64,000 nt of DNA from positions 1,178,001 through 1,242,000 of the forward strand of contig NZ_CP130943.1 of NCBI RefSeq assembly GCF_030656875.1, written 5' to 3'. The position numbers and the translations under genes are program-made. Of the stretch, positions 37,365-47,710 are shown piece after piece (the first letter of the stretch is position 1; every line of letters begins with the position of its first letter). The stretch comes from Prescottella sp. R16 (GTDB lineage Bacteria > Actinomycetota > Actinomycetes > Mycobacteriales > Mycobacteriaceae). The notes under the pieces are model-generated. The model ran no database searches. It was not told the origin of the DNA and saw only the letters and a program-made list of their open reading frames with translations.

Positions 37365-40300
37365 TTGTCTTCCACGCCGCCGTCCTCCACTCCTCTGGCC
37401 GGACTCGTCCGCACCGCACTGACCGACGGCGCCGTGGGGCAGGTGGCCGACGACATCGGCCGCGCCGGCTTCGACATCGTCGCCCCCAACGCAGCCCGGC
37501 CGTTCGTCGCGGCCGCGCTGGCAGCCCGGACACAACTGCTCGTCGTCACCGCGACCGGGCGTGAGGCCGACGATCTCACCACCGAACTGCGCGAGGTGAT
37601 CGGCGACGCCGCCGTCCAGTTCCCGTCGTGGGAGACGCTGCCGCACGAACGGCTCTCGCCGAGCTCCGACACCGTGGGACGCCGACTGCACGTGCTCCGT
37701 CGCCTCGCACGCCCCGACGACACCGTCTACGGTCCGCCGCTGCAGGTGATCGTCACGACCGTCCGGTCGCTCGTGCAGCCGATGGCGCCGGGGCTCGGGG
37801 AGATCGAGCCGATCGTGTTCCGGGTCGGCGCCGAGTACGAGTTCGACGCGTTGATCGAACGATTGGTCGAGCTCGCGTACACACGGGTCGACATGGTCGG
37901 CAGCCGCGGCGAGTTCGCGGTCCGCGGCGGCATCCTCGACGTGTTCCCGCCCACCGCGGATCATCCGGTGCGCGTGGAGTTCTGGGGTGACGAGATCACC
38001 GAGCTGCGCGCGTTCTCCGTCGCCGACCAGCGGTCGCTGGCCGAACTCGAGGTCGGCACCGTCGTCGCGCCGCCGTGCCGGGAACTGCTGCTCACCGCAC
38101 CGGTGCGGGACCGGGCCGCGCAGTTGGCCGCCGAGAACCCGGCCGACGCCGCCCTCGTGGAGATGCTCGACAAACTGTCCGCCGGTATTCCCGTCGAGGG
38201 CATGGAGGCACTGCTGCCCCTGCTGCAGCCGGGTGAACTGCAGCTGCTCACCGAGGTACTGCCCCGGCAGACCCACGTGCTGCTGTGCGACCCGGAGAAG
38301 ATCCGCACCCGCGCCACCGACCTGGTGCGCACCGGGCAGGAGTTCCTCGAGGCGTCGTGGACGGCGGCCTCCCTCGGCGGCGCGGCACCGATCGACACGT
38401 CCGTGCTCGGCGGCTCGGATCTCGGGGCGTCGGCGTACCGGTCGCTGACCCAGGTGCGGGAGAACGCGGAGGCGCAGGGCCGGCCGTGGTGGACGATCAG
38501 CCCGCTCGCGTCCGGACGCGACGACGAACTGGTGCTGCCCGTGCAGCACGCCCCCGAGGTCCGCGGATCCGACGAACTGCTGTCGATGCTGTTCGTGAAT
38601 CTGCGCGCACACGTCACCACCGGTGGGCGTGCCGTCGTCGTGGTCGCCGGCGGCGGCACCGCCAACCGGGTGCTCGAGCGGCTGCGCGATGCCGACGTCC
38701 CCGCCGGGGAACTCGCGCCGGGTGCCGAACCGGCCCGCGGACTGGTCGGGGTGCTGTGCGGCTCGCTGCACGAGGGGCTGGTGCTCCCGGGCGACGAGGG
38801 CGCCGGGGTCCCGGGCCTGGTGATCGTCACCGAGGCCGATCTCACCGGTAACCGGGTCGCGGCCGCCGGGGACGGCCGGAAGATGCCGGCCAAGCGCCGC
38901 AACCAGGTCGACCCGCTGGCGCTCACCGCCGGCGACATGGTCGTCCACGACCAGCACGGCATCGGCAGGTTCGTCGAGATGGTCGAGCGCACCGTCGGCG
39001 GTGCCCGTCGCGAATACCTCGTCCTCGAATACGCGTCGAGCAAACGCGGTCAGCCCGGTGACCGGCTGTTCGTGCCGATGGAATCCCTCGACCAGCTCTC
39101 CCGGTACGTCGGCGGTGAACTGCCGGCCCTGTCCAAGCTCGGTGGATCCGACTGGCAGAACACGAAACGCAAGGCGCGCAAGGCGGTTCGAGAGATCGCC
39201 GGCGAACTGGTGCAGTTGTACGCGGCCCGGCAGGCCGCACCCGGTCACGCGTTCGCCCCGGACACGCCGTGGCAGAAGGAGATGGAGGACGCGTTCGCGT
39301 TCACCGAGACCCACGACCAGCTCACCGTCATCGACGAGGTCAAGGCCGACATGGAGAAGCCGGTCCCGATGGACCGCGTCGTCATCGGTGACGTCGGCTA
39401 CGGCAAGACCGAGGTCGCGGTGCGGGCCGCGTTCAAGGCCGTGCAGGACGGCAAGCAGGTCGCGGTGCTCGTCCCGACGACACTGCTCGCGCAGCAGCAC
39501 CTGCAGACGTTCGCCGAGCGGATGGCGAACTTCCCCGTCAAGGTGCGCGGCCTGTCCCGCTTCACCGATCCGGGCGAGTCGAAGGAGATCATCACGCAGC
39601 TCGCGGACGGCGAGATCGACATCGTCGTCGGCACCCACCGGCTGCTGCAGACCGGGGTCCGTTGGAAGGACCTCGGTCTGGTGATCGTCGACGAGGAACA
39701 GCGGTTCGGCGTCGAACACAAGGAACACATCAAGGCGCTGCGCACCCACGTCGACGTGCTCACCATGTCGGCCACCCCGATCCCGCGCACCCTGGAGATG
39801 AGCATGGCCGGCATCCGGGAGATGTCGACGATCCTCACCCCGCCCGAGGAGCGGCACCCGATCCTCACGTACGTCGGCGCGTACGCGGACAAGCAGGTGG
39901 CCGCCGCGATCCGGCGCGAACTGCTGCGCGACGGCCAGGTGTTCTACGTCCACAACCGGGTCTCCTCGATCGACAAGGCCGCCAAGCGGCTCCGCGACCT
40001 CGTACCCGAGGCCCGGGTGGTGGTCGCTCACGGGCAGATGAACGAGGAAACCCTCGAGAAGACCGTGCAGGGCTTCTGGGAACGCGAGTTCGACGTGCTG
40101 GTGTGCACCACGATCATCGAGACCGGCCTCGACATCTCCAACGCCAACACCCTCATCGTCGAACGCGCCGACTCGCTCGGCCTGTCGCAGCTGCACCAGC
40201 TGCGCGGACGTGTCGGCCGCAGCCGCGAACGCGGTTACGCCTACTTCCTGTACCCGCCGGAGAAGCCGCTCACCGAGACCGCGTACGACCGGCTCGCCAC

Positions 40301-41000
40301 GATCTCGCAGAACTCCGACCTCGGCGCCGGCATGGCCGTCGCGATGAAGGACCTCGAGATCCGCGGCGCCGGAAACGTATTGGGCGCCGAACAGTCCGGC
40401 CACGTCGCCGGCGTCGGATTCGACCTGTACGTGCGGCTCGTCGGCGAGGCCGTCGAGGCGTATCGCGCAGTCGCCGACGGTCGGCCCGTCACCACCGAGC
40501 CGGAGGTCAAGGAGGTGCGCATCGATCTTCCGGTCGACGCGCACATCCCGCCCGACTACGTCACCAGCGACCGGCTGCGGCTCGAGGGGTACCGCAAGCT
40601 CGCCGCCGCCACCGACTCCGACGCGATCGCCGCCGTGATCGAGGAACTCGTCGACCGGTACGGGCCGCTGCCCGAGGAGGTGCGGAGGCTGGTGTCGGTC
40701 GCGAAACTGCGCCTGCTGTGCCGCGAGTACGGGATCGAGGAGGTCGCGGTCACCGGCACCCAGCTGAAGGTCTCGCCGATGCAGCTGCCCGATTCGAAGC
40801 AGTTGCGGCTCAAGCGGATCTATCCGAGTGCCCAGTACCGGGCCACCACCGGCCTGGTGCAGATGCCGCTGCCGCGCGCCGGGTCCGGTGGTATCGGTGC
40901 AGACCGGTTGCGTGACGTCGAACTGCTGCAGTACATCGCCGACTTCCTGCTCGCGATGGACGGCAAGGCCGCCGGCTCGGTGGACGTGCACTGTGCCTGA
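37365..41000 (+). CDS. mfd: Transcription-repair coupling factor
   Basis: 1211 residues. Removes RNA polymerase stalled at DNA damage and recruits UvrA. UvrB-like N-terminal part with [17 protein letters not shown], the RNA-polymerase-interacting CarD-like segment [17 protein letters not shown] and LVLEYA (about 520-560). The RecG-like helicase follows: Walker [35 protein letters not shown], and the translocation motif [15 protein letters not shown]-terminal UvrA-binding domain present. Start is TTG 37365, fixed by AGGAG nine bases upstream. The stop overlaps the mazG start by eight bases. Confidence 0.96.
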   Translation: MSSTPPSSTPLAGLVRTALTDGAVGQVADDIGRAGFDIVAPNAARPFVAAALAARTQLLVVTATGREADDLTTELREVIGDAAVQFPSWETLPHERLSPSSDTVGRRLHVLRRLARPDDTVYGPPLQVIVTTVRSLVQPMAPGLGEIEPIVFRVGAEYEFDALIERLVELAYTRVDMVGSRGEFAVRGGILDVFPPTADHPVRVEFWGDEITELRAFSVADQRSLAELEVGTVVAPPCRELLLTAPVRDRAAQLAAENPADAALVEMLDKLSAGIPVEGMEALLPLLQPGELQLLTEVLPRQTHVLLCDPEKIRTRATDLVRTGQEFLEASWTAASLGGAAPIDTSVLGGSDLGASAYRSLTQVRENAEAQGRPWWTISPLASGRDDELVLPVQHAPEVRGSDELLSMLFVNLRAHVTTGGRAVVVVAGGGTANRVLERLRDADVPAGELAPGAEPARGLVGVLCGSLHEGLVLPGDEGAGVPGLVIVTEADLTGNRVAAAGDGRKMPAKRRNQVDPLALTAGDMVVHDQHGIGRFVEMVERTVGGARREYLVLEYASSKRGQPGDRLFVPMESLDQLSRYVGGELPALSKLGGSDWQNTKRKARKAVREIAGELVQLYAARQAAPGHAFAPDTPWQKEMEDAFAFTETHDQLTVIDEVKADMEKPVPMDRVVIGDVGYGKTEVAVRAAFKAVQDGKQVAVLVPTTLLAQQHLQTFAERMANFPVKVRGLSRFTDPGESKEIITQLADGEIDIVVGTHRLLQTGVRWKDLGLVIVDEEQRFGVEHKEHIKALRTHVDVLTMSATPIPRTLEMSMAGIREMSTILTPPEERHPILTYVGAYADKQVAAAIRRELLRDGQVFYVHNRVSSIDKAAKRLRDLVPEARVVVAHGQMNEETLEKTVQGFWEREFDVLVCTTIIETGLDISNANTLIVERADSLGLSQLHQLRGRVGRSRERGYAYFLYPPEKPLTETAYDRLATISQNSDLGAGMAVAMKDLEIRGAGNVLGAEQSGHVAGVGFDLYVRLVGEAVEAYRAVADGRPVTTEPEVKEVRIDLPVDAHIPPDYVTSDRLRLEGYRKLAAATDSDAIAAVIEELVDRYGPLPEEVRRLVSVAKLRLLCREYGIEEVAVTGTQLKVSPMQLPDSKQLRLKRIYPSAQYRATTGLVQMPLPRAGSGGIGADRLRDVELLQYIADFLLAMDGKAAGSVDVHCA

Positions 41001-41667
41001 CACCGTGGGAGGAACACTGGGGGAGGCGCTGAAAGAAGCCGCCGCGGTCATGGACCGGCTGTGGCGGGCCGGGGGCTGGGAGACCACCCAGACCCACGAT
41101 TCGCTGCGCCCCTACCTGCTCGAGGAAACCTACGAGCTGCTCGACGCGATCCAGTCCGGCGACCCGGTGTCGGTCCGGGAAGAACTCGGCGACCTGTTGC
41201 TGCAGGTGCTGTTCCACTCCCGGATCGCCGAGGCGGCCGGCGAGTTCACCGTCGACGACGTCGCCGCGGACCTGGTCGCGAAACTCGTGCACCGCAGCCC
41301 GCACCTCGCCGACGGCCTCGACGGGCCGATCGACATCGCCGAACAGGAACGGGCCTGGGAGGCCCGCAAGGCCGCGGAGAAGGCCCGGCAGTCCTGCATC
41401 GACGGCATCGCGTTGCAGCAGCCGGCGCTCGCGTTGGCGGAGAAGGTGATCTCGCGGGCCCGGAAGGCCGGGCTGCCGGACGACCTCGTCCCCGGTGAAC
41501 TGCGGACGGTCCGGCTGGGCGGTGAGACCAGTGCCGAGGACGACCTCCGCACGGCCACACTGCGATTCGTCGACCGCATCCGGGCCGCCGAGTCCGCCGC
41601 GCACGCGGACGGTGTCGCGTGGGGCGGACTCGGGGCGGACGACTGGCGAACCTACTGGAGCAGCTGA
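40993..41667 (+). CDS. mazG: MazG-type nucleoside triphosphate pyrophosphohydrolase (short form)
   Basis: 224 residues with one MazG domain: METAL-binding [10 protein letters not shown] (about 39-48) and [13 protein letters not shown] (about 58-70), then the C-terminal KARKAGL and WRTYW segments. It hydrolyses (oxidised) NTPs to NMPs. It starts at GTG 40993 inside mfd, so it is probably coupled to it. M. tuberculosis MazG is about 325 residues, so roughly 90 N-terminal residues are absent; the active-site core begins at once with [14 protein letters not shown]. Confidence 0.9.
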   Translation: MPDTVGGTLGEALKEAAAVMDRLWRAGGWETTQTHDSLRPYLLEETYELLDAIQSGDPVSVREELGDLLLQVLFHSRIAEAAGEFTVDDVAADLVAKLVHRSPHLADGLDGPIDIAEQERAWEARKAAEKARQSCIDGIALQQPALALAEKVISRARKAGLPDDLVPGELRTVRLGGETSAEDDLRTATLRFVDRIRAAESAAHADGVAWGGLGADDWRTYWSS

Positions 41668-41674
41668 GCGGCCA

Positions 41675-43282
41675 TCAGCTGGGTGAATCGTTGTGGTGCT
41701 TCGCGATTCGGCCGTTCCCGTCGAGCTCCAGGGTCACGTCGATGCCGATCTTGCGCAGGAACTCGTAGTCGTGACTGACGATCACCATCGCACCGCGATA
41801 GGCGTCGAGCGCCTCGGCCAGTTGTTCGACGCTGGTGACGTCGAGGTTGTTCGTGGGCTCGTCGAGGACCAGTAGCTGCGCGGGTGGATCCGCCAGGAGC
41901 AGTGTGGCGAGCGACACCCGGAAGCGTTCGCCGCCCGACAGTGTCGCGACCGGTCGGTCGGCGGTACTGCCTCGGATCAGCAGACGCGCGAGCTGATTGC
42001 GGATCGTGCCGGCTGCTGTGCCGGCGGCGACCTCCTGGACGTTCTCGAGAGCGCTCAGGCGGTCGTCCAGGTTGTCGAGACGCTGGGGGAGATAACCGAC
42101 GCGGTCCGTCGACAACACTGCCCGCACTCGATCCGGATCCCCGACCGTGCCGTGGACGAGGTGTTCGAGCAGCGTCGACTTGCCCGCGCCGTTGGGGCCG
42201 ACGAGCGCGACACGTTCCGGACCCTGGACGACGATCGAGCGGTCGCCGTCGTGGAACTCGGCCAGTCGCCGGCCCCGTGGGACATCGGGGTCGGGGAGGT
42301 CGAGTCGGATGTGTTCGTCCTCGCGCACGCGCAGATCCGCAGCGTCGACGGCGGCCTGGGCGGCCTCGACCTTGGCGGCGAGTGTCGAACGCATCGATCC
42401 GGCGGACACCTGTGCCTTGCCGGCCCGGTTCCCCGCCAGGATCCTGGGGATCCCACCGTCCTTCTGCGTCTTCTTCGCGGTCCGTTCACGCCGGGCCAGT
42501 TTCGTCTCGGCTTCGATCCTCCGACGTTTCTCGACCTCGAGTGCCTGCTCGGCCGAACGCGCAGCCTGCACGGCCGCCGCCTGCTCCTGCTCGCGATACT
42601 CCTTCCACGCGCTGTACGGGCCGCCGAACACCTCGATCCGGCTGTCGTGCAGTTCGGCGGTGGCATCCATGTGCTCGAGCAGTTCCAGATCGTGACTGAC
42701 GACCACGAGCGTGCCGGTCCAGTTGTCGACCATCTCCGCCAGTCGTGCACGCGTGGGCCGGTCGAGGTTGTTCGTCGGCTCGTCGAGCAGCGTGATCGGG
42801 GTGCGGCGGATCCGCAGGCCGGTGATGGCGACGAGCATGGCCTCGCCCCCGGATATCGTGGCGACCGGGCGGTCGAGATCGGCTGCCGTGAAGCCGATCT
42901 CGTGCAGGGCCTCGTCTGCGCGCGCCTCGATGTCCCAGTCGTCGCCGACCGTGTCGAAGTGTCGAGGATCCGGATCTCCACCCTCGATCGCCCGGAGGGC
43001 TTCGACGATCCCGCCGATGCCGAGGAGCTCGGCGACGGTCGAGTCCTTGCGTGCGGTCAGCGTCTGGGGGAGATGACCTACTTCTCCGACGGTGTCGATC
43101 CGCCCGGATGTGGGCCGGAGCAGCCCGGCCACCAGTCGGAGCAGCGTGGACTTGCCCGCCCCGTTGCGGCCGACGAGTCCGGTGCGCCCGGTGGTGAAGG
43201 TGCCGCTCACGCGGTCCAGCGCGACGGTGCCGTCGGGCCATTCGAAGGTGAGGTCTCTCAGGGTGATTGCGGAGGCACTCAT
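41675..43282 (-). CDS. ABC-F ATPase with upstream leader, possible ribosome protection protein
   Basis: 535 residues, two ABC cassettes, no membrane helices. Walker A motifs are GRNGAGKST and GPNGAGKST. Signatures are ISGGEAMLV and LSGGERFRV, with LDEPTNNLD in both halves. The linker is long, charged and coiled-coil-like (about 205-265), as in ABC-F proteins that displace antibiotics from the ribosome. The 290-base leader holds a tiny ORF and hairpins, the layout of drug-inducible resistance genes. It differs clearly from the ABC-F at 5765, for example in the degenerate first signature. Antibiotic specificity cannot be read from the sequence. Confidence 0.9.
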   Translation of the reverse strand: MSASAITLRDLTFEWPDGTVALDRVSGTFTTGRTGLVGRNGAGKSTLLRLVAGLLRPTSGRIDTVGEVGHLPQTLTARKDSTVAELLGIGGIVEALRAIEGGDPDPRHFDTVGDDWDIEARADEALHEIGFTAADLDRPVATISGGEAMLVAITGLRIRRTPITLLDEPTNNLDRPTRARLAEMVDNWTGTLVVVSHDLELLEHMDATAELHDSRIEVFGGPYSAWKEYREQEQAAAVQAARSAEQALEVEKRRRIEAETKLARRERTAKKTQKDGGIPRILAGNRAGKAQVSAGSMRSTLAAKVEAAQAAVDAADLRVREDEHIRLDLPDPDVPRGRRLAEFHDGDRSIVVQGPERVALVGPNGAGKSTLLEHLVHGTVGDPDRVRAVLSTDRVGYLPQRLDNLDDRLSALENVQEVAAGTAAGTIRNQLARLLIRGSTADRPVATLSGGERFRVSLATLLLADPPAQLLVLDEPTNNLDVTSVEQLAEALDAYRGAMVIVSHDYEFLRKIGIDVTLELDGNGRIAKHHNDSPS

Positions 43283-43470
43283 GCGTTGCCGTCCCTTTCG
43301 TGGAAGGTTGCCGATCAGCGGGGCCGAGGGAACGACCGATCACGAGAGGTCACCGGGTAGGACGGACGTCGTCCGGCAGAGTCGACATCGCTGTGCACGC
43401 GGGATACGTGATCGGTGCGAGGCGGAAATGCCGGGATGGAGCCCGGAAAAGGGCATGGATCGTCAGCCGA

Positions 43471-43515
43471 GGCGCGGTCCGCGCCCGATCGGCAACGCCA
43501 CCGGCAGTCCGGTGG
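43471..43515 (-). promoter_or_regulatory. Attenuator-like hairpins in the ABC-F leader
   Basis: CCACCGG (43498-43504) and CCGGTGG (43509-43515) form a 7-bp stem starting at the base after the uORF stop. A second GC-rich inverted repeat, GGCGCGG-T-CCGCGCC (43471-43485), follows downstream. A ribosome stalled on the uORF would mask the first stem. Nothing else is recognised between here and the ABC-F start. Confidence 0.5.
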
Positions 43516-43542
43516 CTAGATTCTGTCGACCTCGATGTCCAT
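43516..43542 (-). CDS. Leader peptide MDIEVDRI upstream of the ABC-F gene
   Basis: An eight-codon reading frame (ATG at 43542, TAG ending 43516) directly followed by a hairpin. A TAAAGT -10-like box at 43555-43550 would place the transcript start at or next to the ATG, so the leader could be translated leaderless; a GTGACC -35-like box at 43576-43571 overlaps the methyltransferase stop with a short 15-base spacer. Short translated leaders control many ABC-F and erm resistance genes by ribosome stalling. The peptide has no motif I recognise. Confidence 0.45.
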   Translation of the reverse strand: MDIEVDRI

Positions 43543-43572
43543 GAGCGGCACTTTATCAGCGCGCCCGGACGG

Positions 43573-44316
43573 TCACTGCTTGCGGCAGTTGAGGATGGCA
43601 GCGTGCGGTTTCTCCCAGTAGTCGCGCAGGAGGTGTGCTTCGGTGTCCGCCTCCGGTGTCCTCACCCGGGCATGGTCCATCCACTGGACCAGTTGGAATC
43701 CGGCAGTGTGCAGGGCGTCGTCGATGCTCGGTTTGTTCCACACATATGCGGTGACGGTGTCCTCGCCGGCTTCGCGGTTCGACGGGTCGAAGAGGTCGAG
43801 CTCGACGCGACCGCCGTCCCCGTCCGGACCGATCGGGGTCAGCCGGAAGCCGTAGCGCTCGTAGTACGACGGATCCCGGACGTAGTCGGGATGGATCGGC
43901 AGGGTGACGAGACGCCCGCCCGGACGGAGCGGCCGTGCCATCTGGGCACACATGTCATGGAGTTCGTCCCGGGTAGTGGCGTACGGCAACACGTACACGG
44001 CCAGGACCAGATCGAAACACCCCGCCAGATCGTCGGTGAGATCGGAGGTGAACGAGATGTCGCGGGGGCTGCTCGCTTCCTGTCGACGCGCATGGTCGAG
44101 CATGCCGTCGGAGACGTCGTAGCCGACCACCCGCCGTGCGCCCTGTTCTCTCAGCCACCGCGAGTACATGCCGTTGCCGCAACCGAAGTCGAGGACGTCA
44201 CGGCCCTCGAGGTCGCCGAGTGCGGCCAGCACATTGGGGATCTCGAGGTGCCGTCTGAAGGGCCAGCTGGCCATTCCCTCGTAGAGGTCGGCGAGTTCGT
44301 CGAACTGGCTCTGCAT
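43573..44316 (-). CDS. Class-I SAM-dependent methyltransferase
   Basis: 247 residues. Motif I is LDFGCGNGMYSRWL (about 42-55), the acidic motif II lies in VVGYDVSDGML, and LVLAVYVLPYA and LRPGGRLVTLP are motifs IV and V. It resembles small-molecule methyltransferases rather than rRNA enzymes, but the substrate is unknown. ATG 44316. Same strand as the downstream ABC-F gene, though that gene has its own leader and likely promoter. The hairpin at 44374 separates it from efeB. Confidence 0.82.
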   Translation of the reverse strand: MQSQFDELADLYEGMASWPFRRHLEIPNVLAALGDLEGRDVLDFGCGNGMYSRWLREQGARRVVGYDVSDGMLDHARRQEASSPRDISFTSDLTDDLAGCFDLVLAVYVLPYATTRDELHDMCAQMARPLRPGGRLVTLPIHPDYVRDPSYYERYGFRLTPIGPDGDGGRVELDLFDPSNREAGEDTVTAYVWNKPSIDDALHTAGFQLVQWMDHARVRTPEADTEAHLLRDYWEKPHAAILNCRKQ

Positions 44317-44373
44317 GTGCGCCCCTTTGTCCGGATCGGTCCGATGCCGTCACCGTAGGGCGAAATGCGGTTA

Positions 44374-44420
44374 CCCGCCGGTTCTGTCGAGGGATCGGTC
44401 CGTCGGCACCTACCGGCGGG
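44374..44420 (-). terminator. Hairpin after efeB
   Basis: CCCGCCGGT (44374-44382) and ACCGGCGGG (44412-44420) form a perfect 9-bp stem with a 29-base loop, six bases beyond the efeB stop. The large loop makes it a moderate terminator candidate. Confidence 0.5.
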
Positions 44421-44425
44421 GTTCC

Positions 44426-45682
44426 TCACGTGAACAGCGTCGACCCCCAGTAGTCGCCGTCACCGACTCCCGGCGGCACCGCGAAGACCGCGGACCCCAC
44501 GTGCTGGATGTACTCGTTCAGTGCGTCGTTGCGGGACAGGTTCTGTTGCATCGGCACGAACTGTTTCTGTGGGTCGCGGCAGTAGGCGATGAAGAACAGT
44601 CCGGCGTCGAGGTGCCCGAAACCGTCGGTGCCGTCGGTGAAGTTGTAGCCGCGGCGCAGGATCTGGATACCGCCCAACTCCTCCGCCGACGCCAGCCGCA
44701 CGTGGGCGTCCTTGTCGATGACGGGTTTGCCGCCGGCCCCCTTGGCGTCGAGTTGCAGATCGTCGAACTCGTCCTTGCGGCCCAGCGGTGCACCGCTGCC
44801 CTTGCTGCGCCCGAACACCCGCTCCTGCTCGTGCAGGGTGGTGCGGTCCCACGGTTCGATGAGCATCCGGATACGCCGGGCTACCAGGTACGAACCGCCC
44901 GCCAGCCACGGCTGGTCGTCGGCGCCGTCCACCCACACGTGCTCGTCGAGCGCGGCCGGGTCCTCGGCCTTGAGGTTGCGGGTTCCGTCCTTGAACCCGA
45001 ACAGGTTTCGTGGCGTCGTCTGCGACGTCGACGTCGACGACGTGCGCCCGAACCCGAGCTGCGACCAGCGCACCGCCACCACGCCGAAGCCGACACGGGC
45101 CAGGTTGCGGACGGCGTGGACGGCCACCTGCGGGTCGTCGGCGCACGCCTGGATCGCGATGTCGCCGCCGGAGCGGGCCGGATCGAGGGCGTCGCCGGTG
45201 AACTTCGGCAGATCGGCGAGTGCGGCCGGCTGCTTGTCGGCGAGACCGAACCGGTCGACGCCGTCCCGGACGAACAGCGACGGCCCGAACCCGATGGTGA
45301 GCGTCAACTTCGACGCCGACAGGTCGAGGGCCTCCCCGGTGTCGGAGGGCGGGTGGTACTCGCCGGCCCCCGTCGCACCGTCCTCGGTGGCCTCCTCGCC
45401 GGCGGTCATCCGTTCGGCCATCGTGGTCCACGTCTGCAGCAGCGCCACCAGTTCGTCCCGCGACTCGGTGATCACGTCGAACGCCACGAAATGCATGCGG
45501 TCCTGTGCGGGCGTCACGATGCCGGCCTGGTGGGCGTCCCGGAACGCCACTGTGGACGACGGTGTTCCGGCCGGGGCGGTCGCCCGCCCGACGACGACAC
45601 CGGTACCGGCCAGGACGGCGCCCGCCCCGACGGCACCGAACAGGCGTCGCCGCGAGATCTGCGTCTTATCCTGCGATGACAC
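44426..45682 (-). CDS. efeB: Dyp-type haem peroxidase EfeB, Tat-exported
   Basis: 418 residues. Twin-arginine signal SRRRLFGAVGAGAVLAGTGVVVG (about 10-32, given by its bounds) directs folded, haem-loaded protein outward. The Dyp signature GFKDGTRN carries the catalytic Asp, and the proximal His lies in the C-terminal half. EfeB is the extracytoplasmic peroxidase of the EfeUOB ferrous-iron importer and has been proposed to act on haem. GTG 45682 overlaps efeO by 17 bases. Confidence 0.93.
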   Translation of the reverse strand: MSSQDKTQISRRRLFGAVGAGAVLAGTGVVVGRATAPAGTPSSTVAFRDAHQAGIVTPAQDRMHFVAFDVITESRDELVALLQTWTTMAERMTAGEEATEDGATGAGEYHPPSDTGEALDLSASKLTLTIGFGPSLFVRDGVDRFGLADKQPAALADLPKFTGDALDPARSGGDIAIQACADDPQVAVHAVRNLARVGFGVVAVRWSQLGFGRTSSTSTSQTTPRNLFGFKDGTRNLKAEDPAALDEHVWVDGADDQPWLAGGSYLVARRIRMLIEPWDRTTLHEQERVFGRSKGSGAPLGRKDEFDDLQLDAKGAGGKPVIDKDAHVRLASAEELGGIQILRRGYNFTDGTDGFGHLDAGLFFIAYCRDPQKQFVPMQQNLSRNDALNEYIQHVGSAVFAVPPGVGDGDYWGSTLFT

Positions 45683-46796
45683 CCTGGACCTGGCTCACCT
45701 CGGCGGACAGCGCGTCGATCTTCTGCGACAGGGTCTGCCGCTGCGGTTCGGTGACGGTGTCGTACGACACGAAGCCGTCGCCGGCCCGGTACTGCGCGAG
45801 TTCGGCGTCGAGCTCGGCGAAACGCTGATCGATCCGCGCGGCGAGCTCCGGGTTGCGGTCGTCGAGGATCGGGCGGACCGCGGCGATCGCGGCCTGCGAG
45901 CCGTCGACGTTGGCCTGGAAGTCGTACAGGTCGGTGTGCGAGAAGATGTCCTCCTCGCCGGTGATCTTGGTGCGGGCGATCTCGTCGAGCAGTGTCTGCG
46001 CGCCGCCGGCCACCTGGATCGGATCCACCACGAAGTCGGGGGAGTCGACACCGTCGGCCAGTTCCTGCAGGTCGGCGAGCAGTCGGTCGGCGATGGCGTT
46101 CGTGTCCGGCTGCAGGCCGGTCACCCACAGGTCCTTCTCGAGCCGGTGGAAGCCGGTCCAGTTCCAGCCCGGTTCGACGTCGACCTCGCGCAGGTCGATG
46201 CGCGGATCGAGGTCGTCGGGGAAGCTCTCGGCGACCGGCTCGATGCGCTCGTAGTAGGTGCGGGTGAGCGGGTACTGCGCCTTCGCGGCGGCCACGTCGC
46301 CCGCCGCGATCGCTGCCACGAACGTCGCCGCGGTCTCCTGCAGTGCCGTGACCTGGCTGTCGATGTACCGCCGGTAACCGGCCGCGGCCTCGGCCAGCCG
46401 ACCGTCCGCATCGGTGGCGGCCACCGAATCGCCCGTCACCGTGAACTCGGTGCGGATACCGTCGCCGACCATGCCCGGCTTGCACGCCGTGTGGTACGTC
46501 CCCGCCTCGGCGAGGTTGACGATGAGCTGACGCGTCAGACCCGGCCCGACGTTCTCGACCTCACCCATCACCCGGTCGCCCGCGCCGTACACGTAGAACT
46601 CGGTGACCTTCGCTCCGTTGTTGGTGATCGCGAACGTCGTGTTCCCGGTCTCGGCGGACGTCGCGGACACGTCGCACGTGGTGTCGGTGGCCGTGACGGT
46701 GACGGTGCCGTCGCTCGCGGCCGACTTGGACGTGCACGCGGCGAGGGCGAGGGGAGCGATCGCCAGCAGGGCGAGCGCGGAGGTGGTACGACGCAC
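45666..46796 (-). CDS. efeO: Iron uptake lipoprotein EfeO (cupredoxin plus M75 domains)
   Basis: 376 residues. Lipoprotein signal with lipobox LALAAC (Cys21). A cupredoxin-like N-terminal domain (about 30-120) ends with the HTACKPGM segment, where His and Cys could bind metal. The C-terminal imelysin/M75 domain has the H-x-x-E metal motif in FHRLEKDLW. EfeO is thought to capture and oxidise Fe(II) for EfeU. Starts 25 bases after the efeU stop. Confidence 0.93.
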   Translation of the reverse strand: MRRTTSALALLAIAPLALAACTSKSAASDGTVTVTATDTTCDVSATSAETGNTTFAITNNGAKVTEFYVYGAGDRVMGEVENVGPGLTRQLIVNLAEAGTYHTACKPGMVGDGIRTEFTVTGDSVAATDADGRLAEAAAGYRRYIDSQVTALQETAATFVAAIAAGDVAAAKAQYPLTRTYYERIEPVAESFPDDLDPRIDLREVDVEPGWNWTGFHRLEKDLWVTGLQPDTNAIADRLLADLQELADGVDSPDFVVDPIQVAGGAQTLLDEIARTKITGEEDIFSHTDLYDFQANVDGSQAAIAAVRPILDDRNPELAARIDQRFAELDAELAQYRAGDGFVSYDTVTEPQRQTLSQKIDALSAEVSQVQGVIAG

Positions 46797-46821
46797 GGGA
46801 GGAACCTTTCGGAGGGATTCG

Positions 46822-47676
46822 CTAGGAAACGGTGACGGGCTGTGCCACAGCCGGTTTCGGTGCGACCGGCCGCAGGAACAGCGGCATCACGATCACGAGG
46901 TAGGCGACCCAGACGACCGCCTGCAGGACGGTCGGATCCGGGCGGAAGTTGAAGATGCCCTGCAGCACGGTGCCGTACCAGCTGGACGTGTCGAACACCG
47001 ACGACGCGTCGAACGCGAGCGTCGAACCGCCGGGCAGCCAGCCCGCGATCTGCAGCGCCCGGACGCCGTACGCGAGGATGCCGGCGGCCACCACGACGAG
47101 GAACGCGCCGGTCCAGCGGAAGAAGCGGGCGAAGTCGATCCGGACGGCACCGACGTACAGCAGCACGGTGAGGACGGCGGCGGCAGCGATGCCGAGCAGC
47201 AGGCCGACCAGCGGCCACATGCTGCCGGCCGTGTTCTCGGCGTAGCCGACGAGCAGCAGCGCCGTCTCGACGCCCTCGCGGCCGACGGCGAAGAACGCCA
47301 GCGTCGCGACCGCGGCCGGGCCGACGGACAGGGCCCGTTCCATTCCCGTGCGCAGCTGCCCGGAGATCGAAGCGGCCGCGGTGCGCATCCACAGCACCAT
47401 CGCGGTCACGATGCCGACCGCGACCAGCGACGCGAGACCGCTGATCAGTTCGGCGGCCGTACCGGTCACCGTCGACGTGCCGAAGTGGACGATCACGAAG
47501 ATCGACGCGACCATCGCGACGGCCGCGCCGACGCCCGCCCACACCCATTTCAGGGCGTCGCGGCGCTCGGACTTGACGAGGAACGCGATCAGGATCATCA
47601 CGACGATGCCGGTTTCCAGGCCCTCGCGGAGGCCGATGAGTCCGCTGCCGAACAGCTGTGTCGCGGTGGAGGGCAT
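46822..47676 (-). CDS. efeU: Ferrous iron permease EfeU (Ftr1 family)
   Basis: 284 residues, seven predicted TM helices. The two REGLE-type iron motifs are present: LREGLETGI (about 16-24) and GREGVETALLL (about 133-143). These glutamates line the Fe path in the yeast Ftr1 family. First gene of the leftward efeUOB operon. An iron-box-like site lies about 35 bases upstream. Confidence 0.94.
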   Translation of the reverse strand: MPSTATQLFGSGLIGLREGLETGIVVMILIAFLVKSERRDALKWVWAGVGAAVAMVASIFVIVHFGTSTVTGTAAELISGLASLVAVGIVTAMVLWMRTAAASISGQLRTGMERALSVGPAAVATLAFFAVGREGVETALLLVGYAENTAGSMWPLVGLLLGIAAAAVLTVLLYVGAVRIDFARFFRWTGAFLVVVAAGILAYGVRALQIAGWLPGGSTLAFDASSVFDTSSWYGTVLQGIFNFRPDPTVLQAVVWVAYLVIVMPLFLRPVAPKPAVAQPVTVS

Positions 47677-47710
47677 GGCGGGTACTCCTGGATCGAGTTG
47701 GAAACAGGGG

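Noticed and set aside
37350..41087. Leftward frame of about 1,245 codons opposite mfd
   Set aside because: Antisense artefact; mfd has complete helicase motifs on the other strand.
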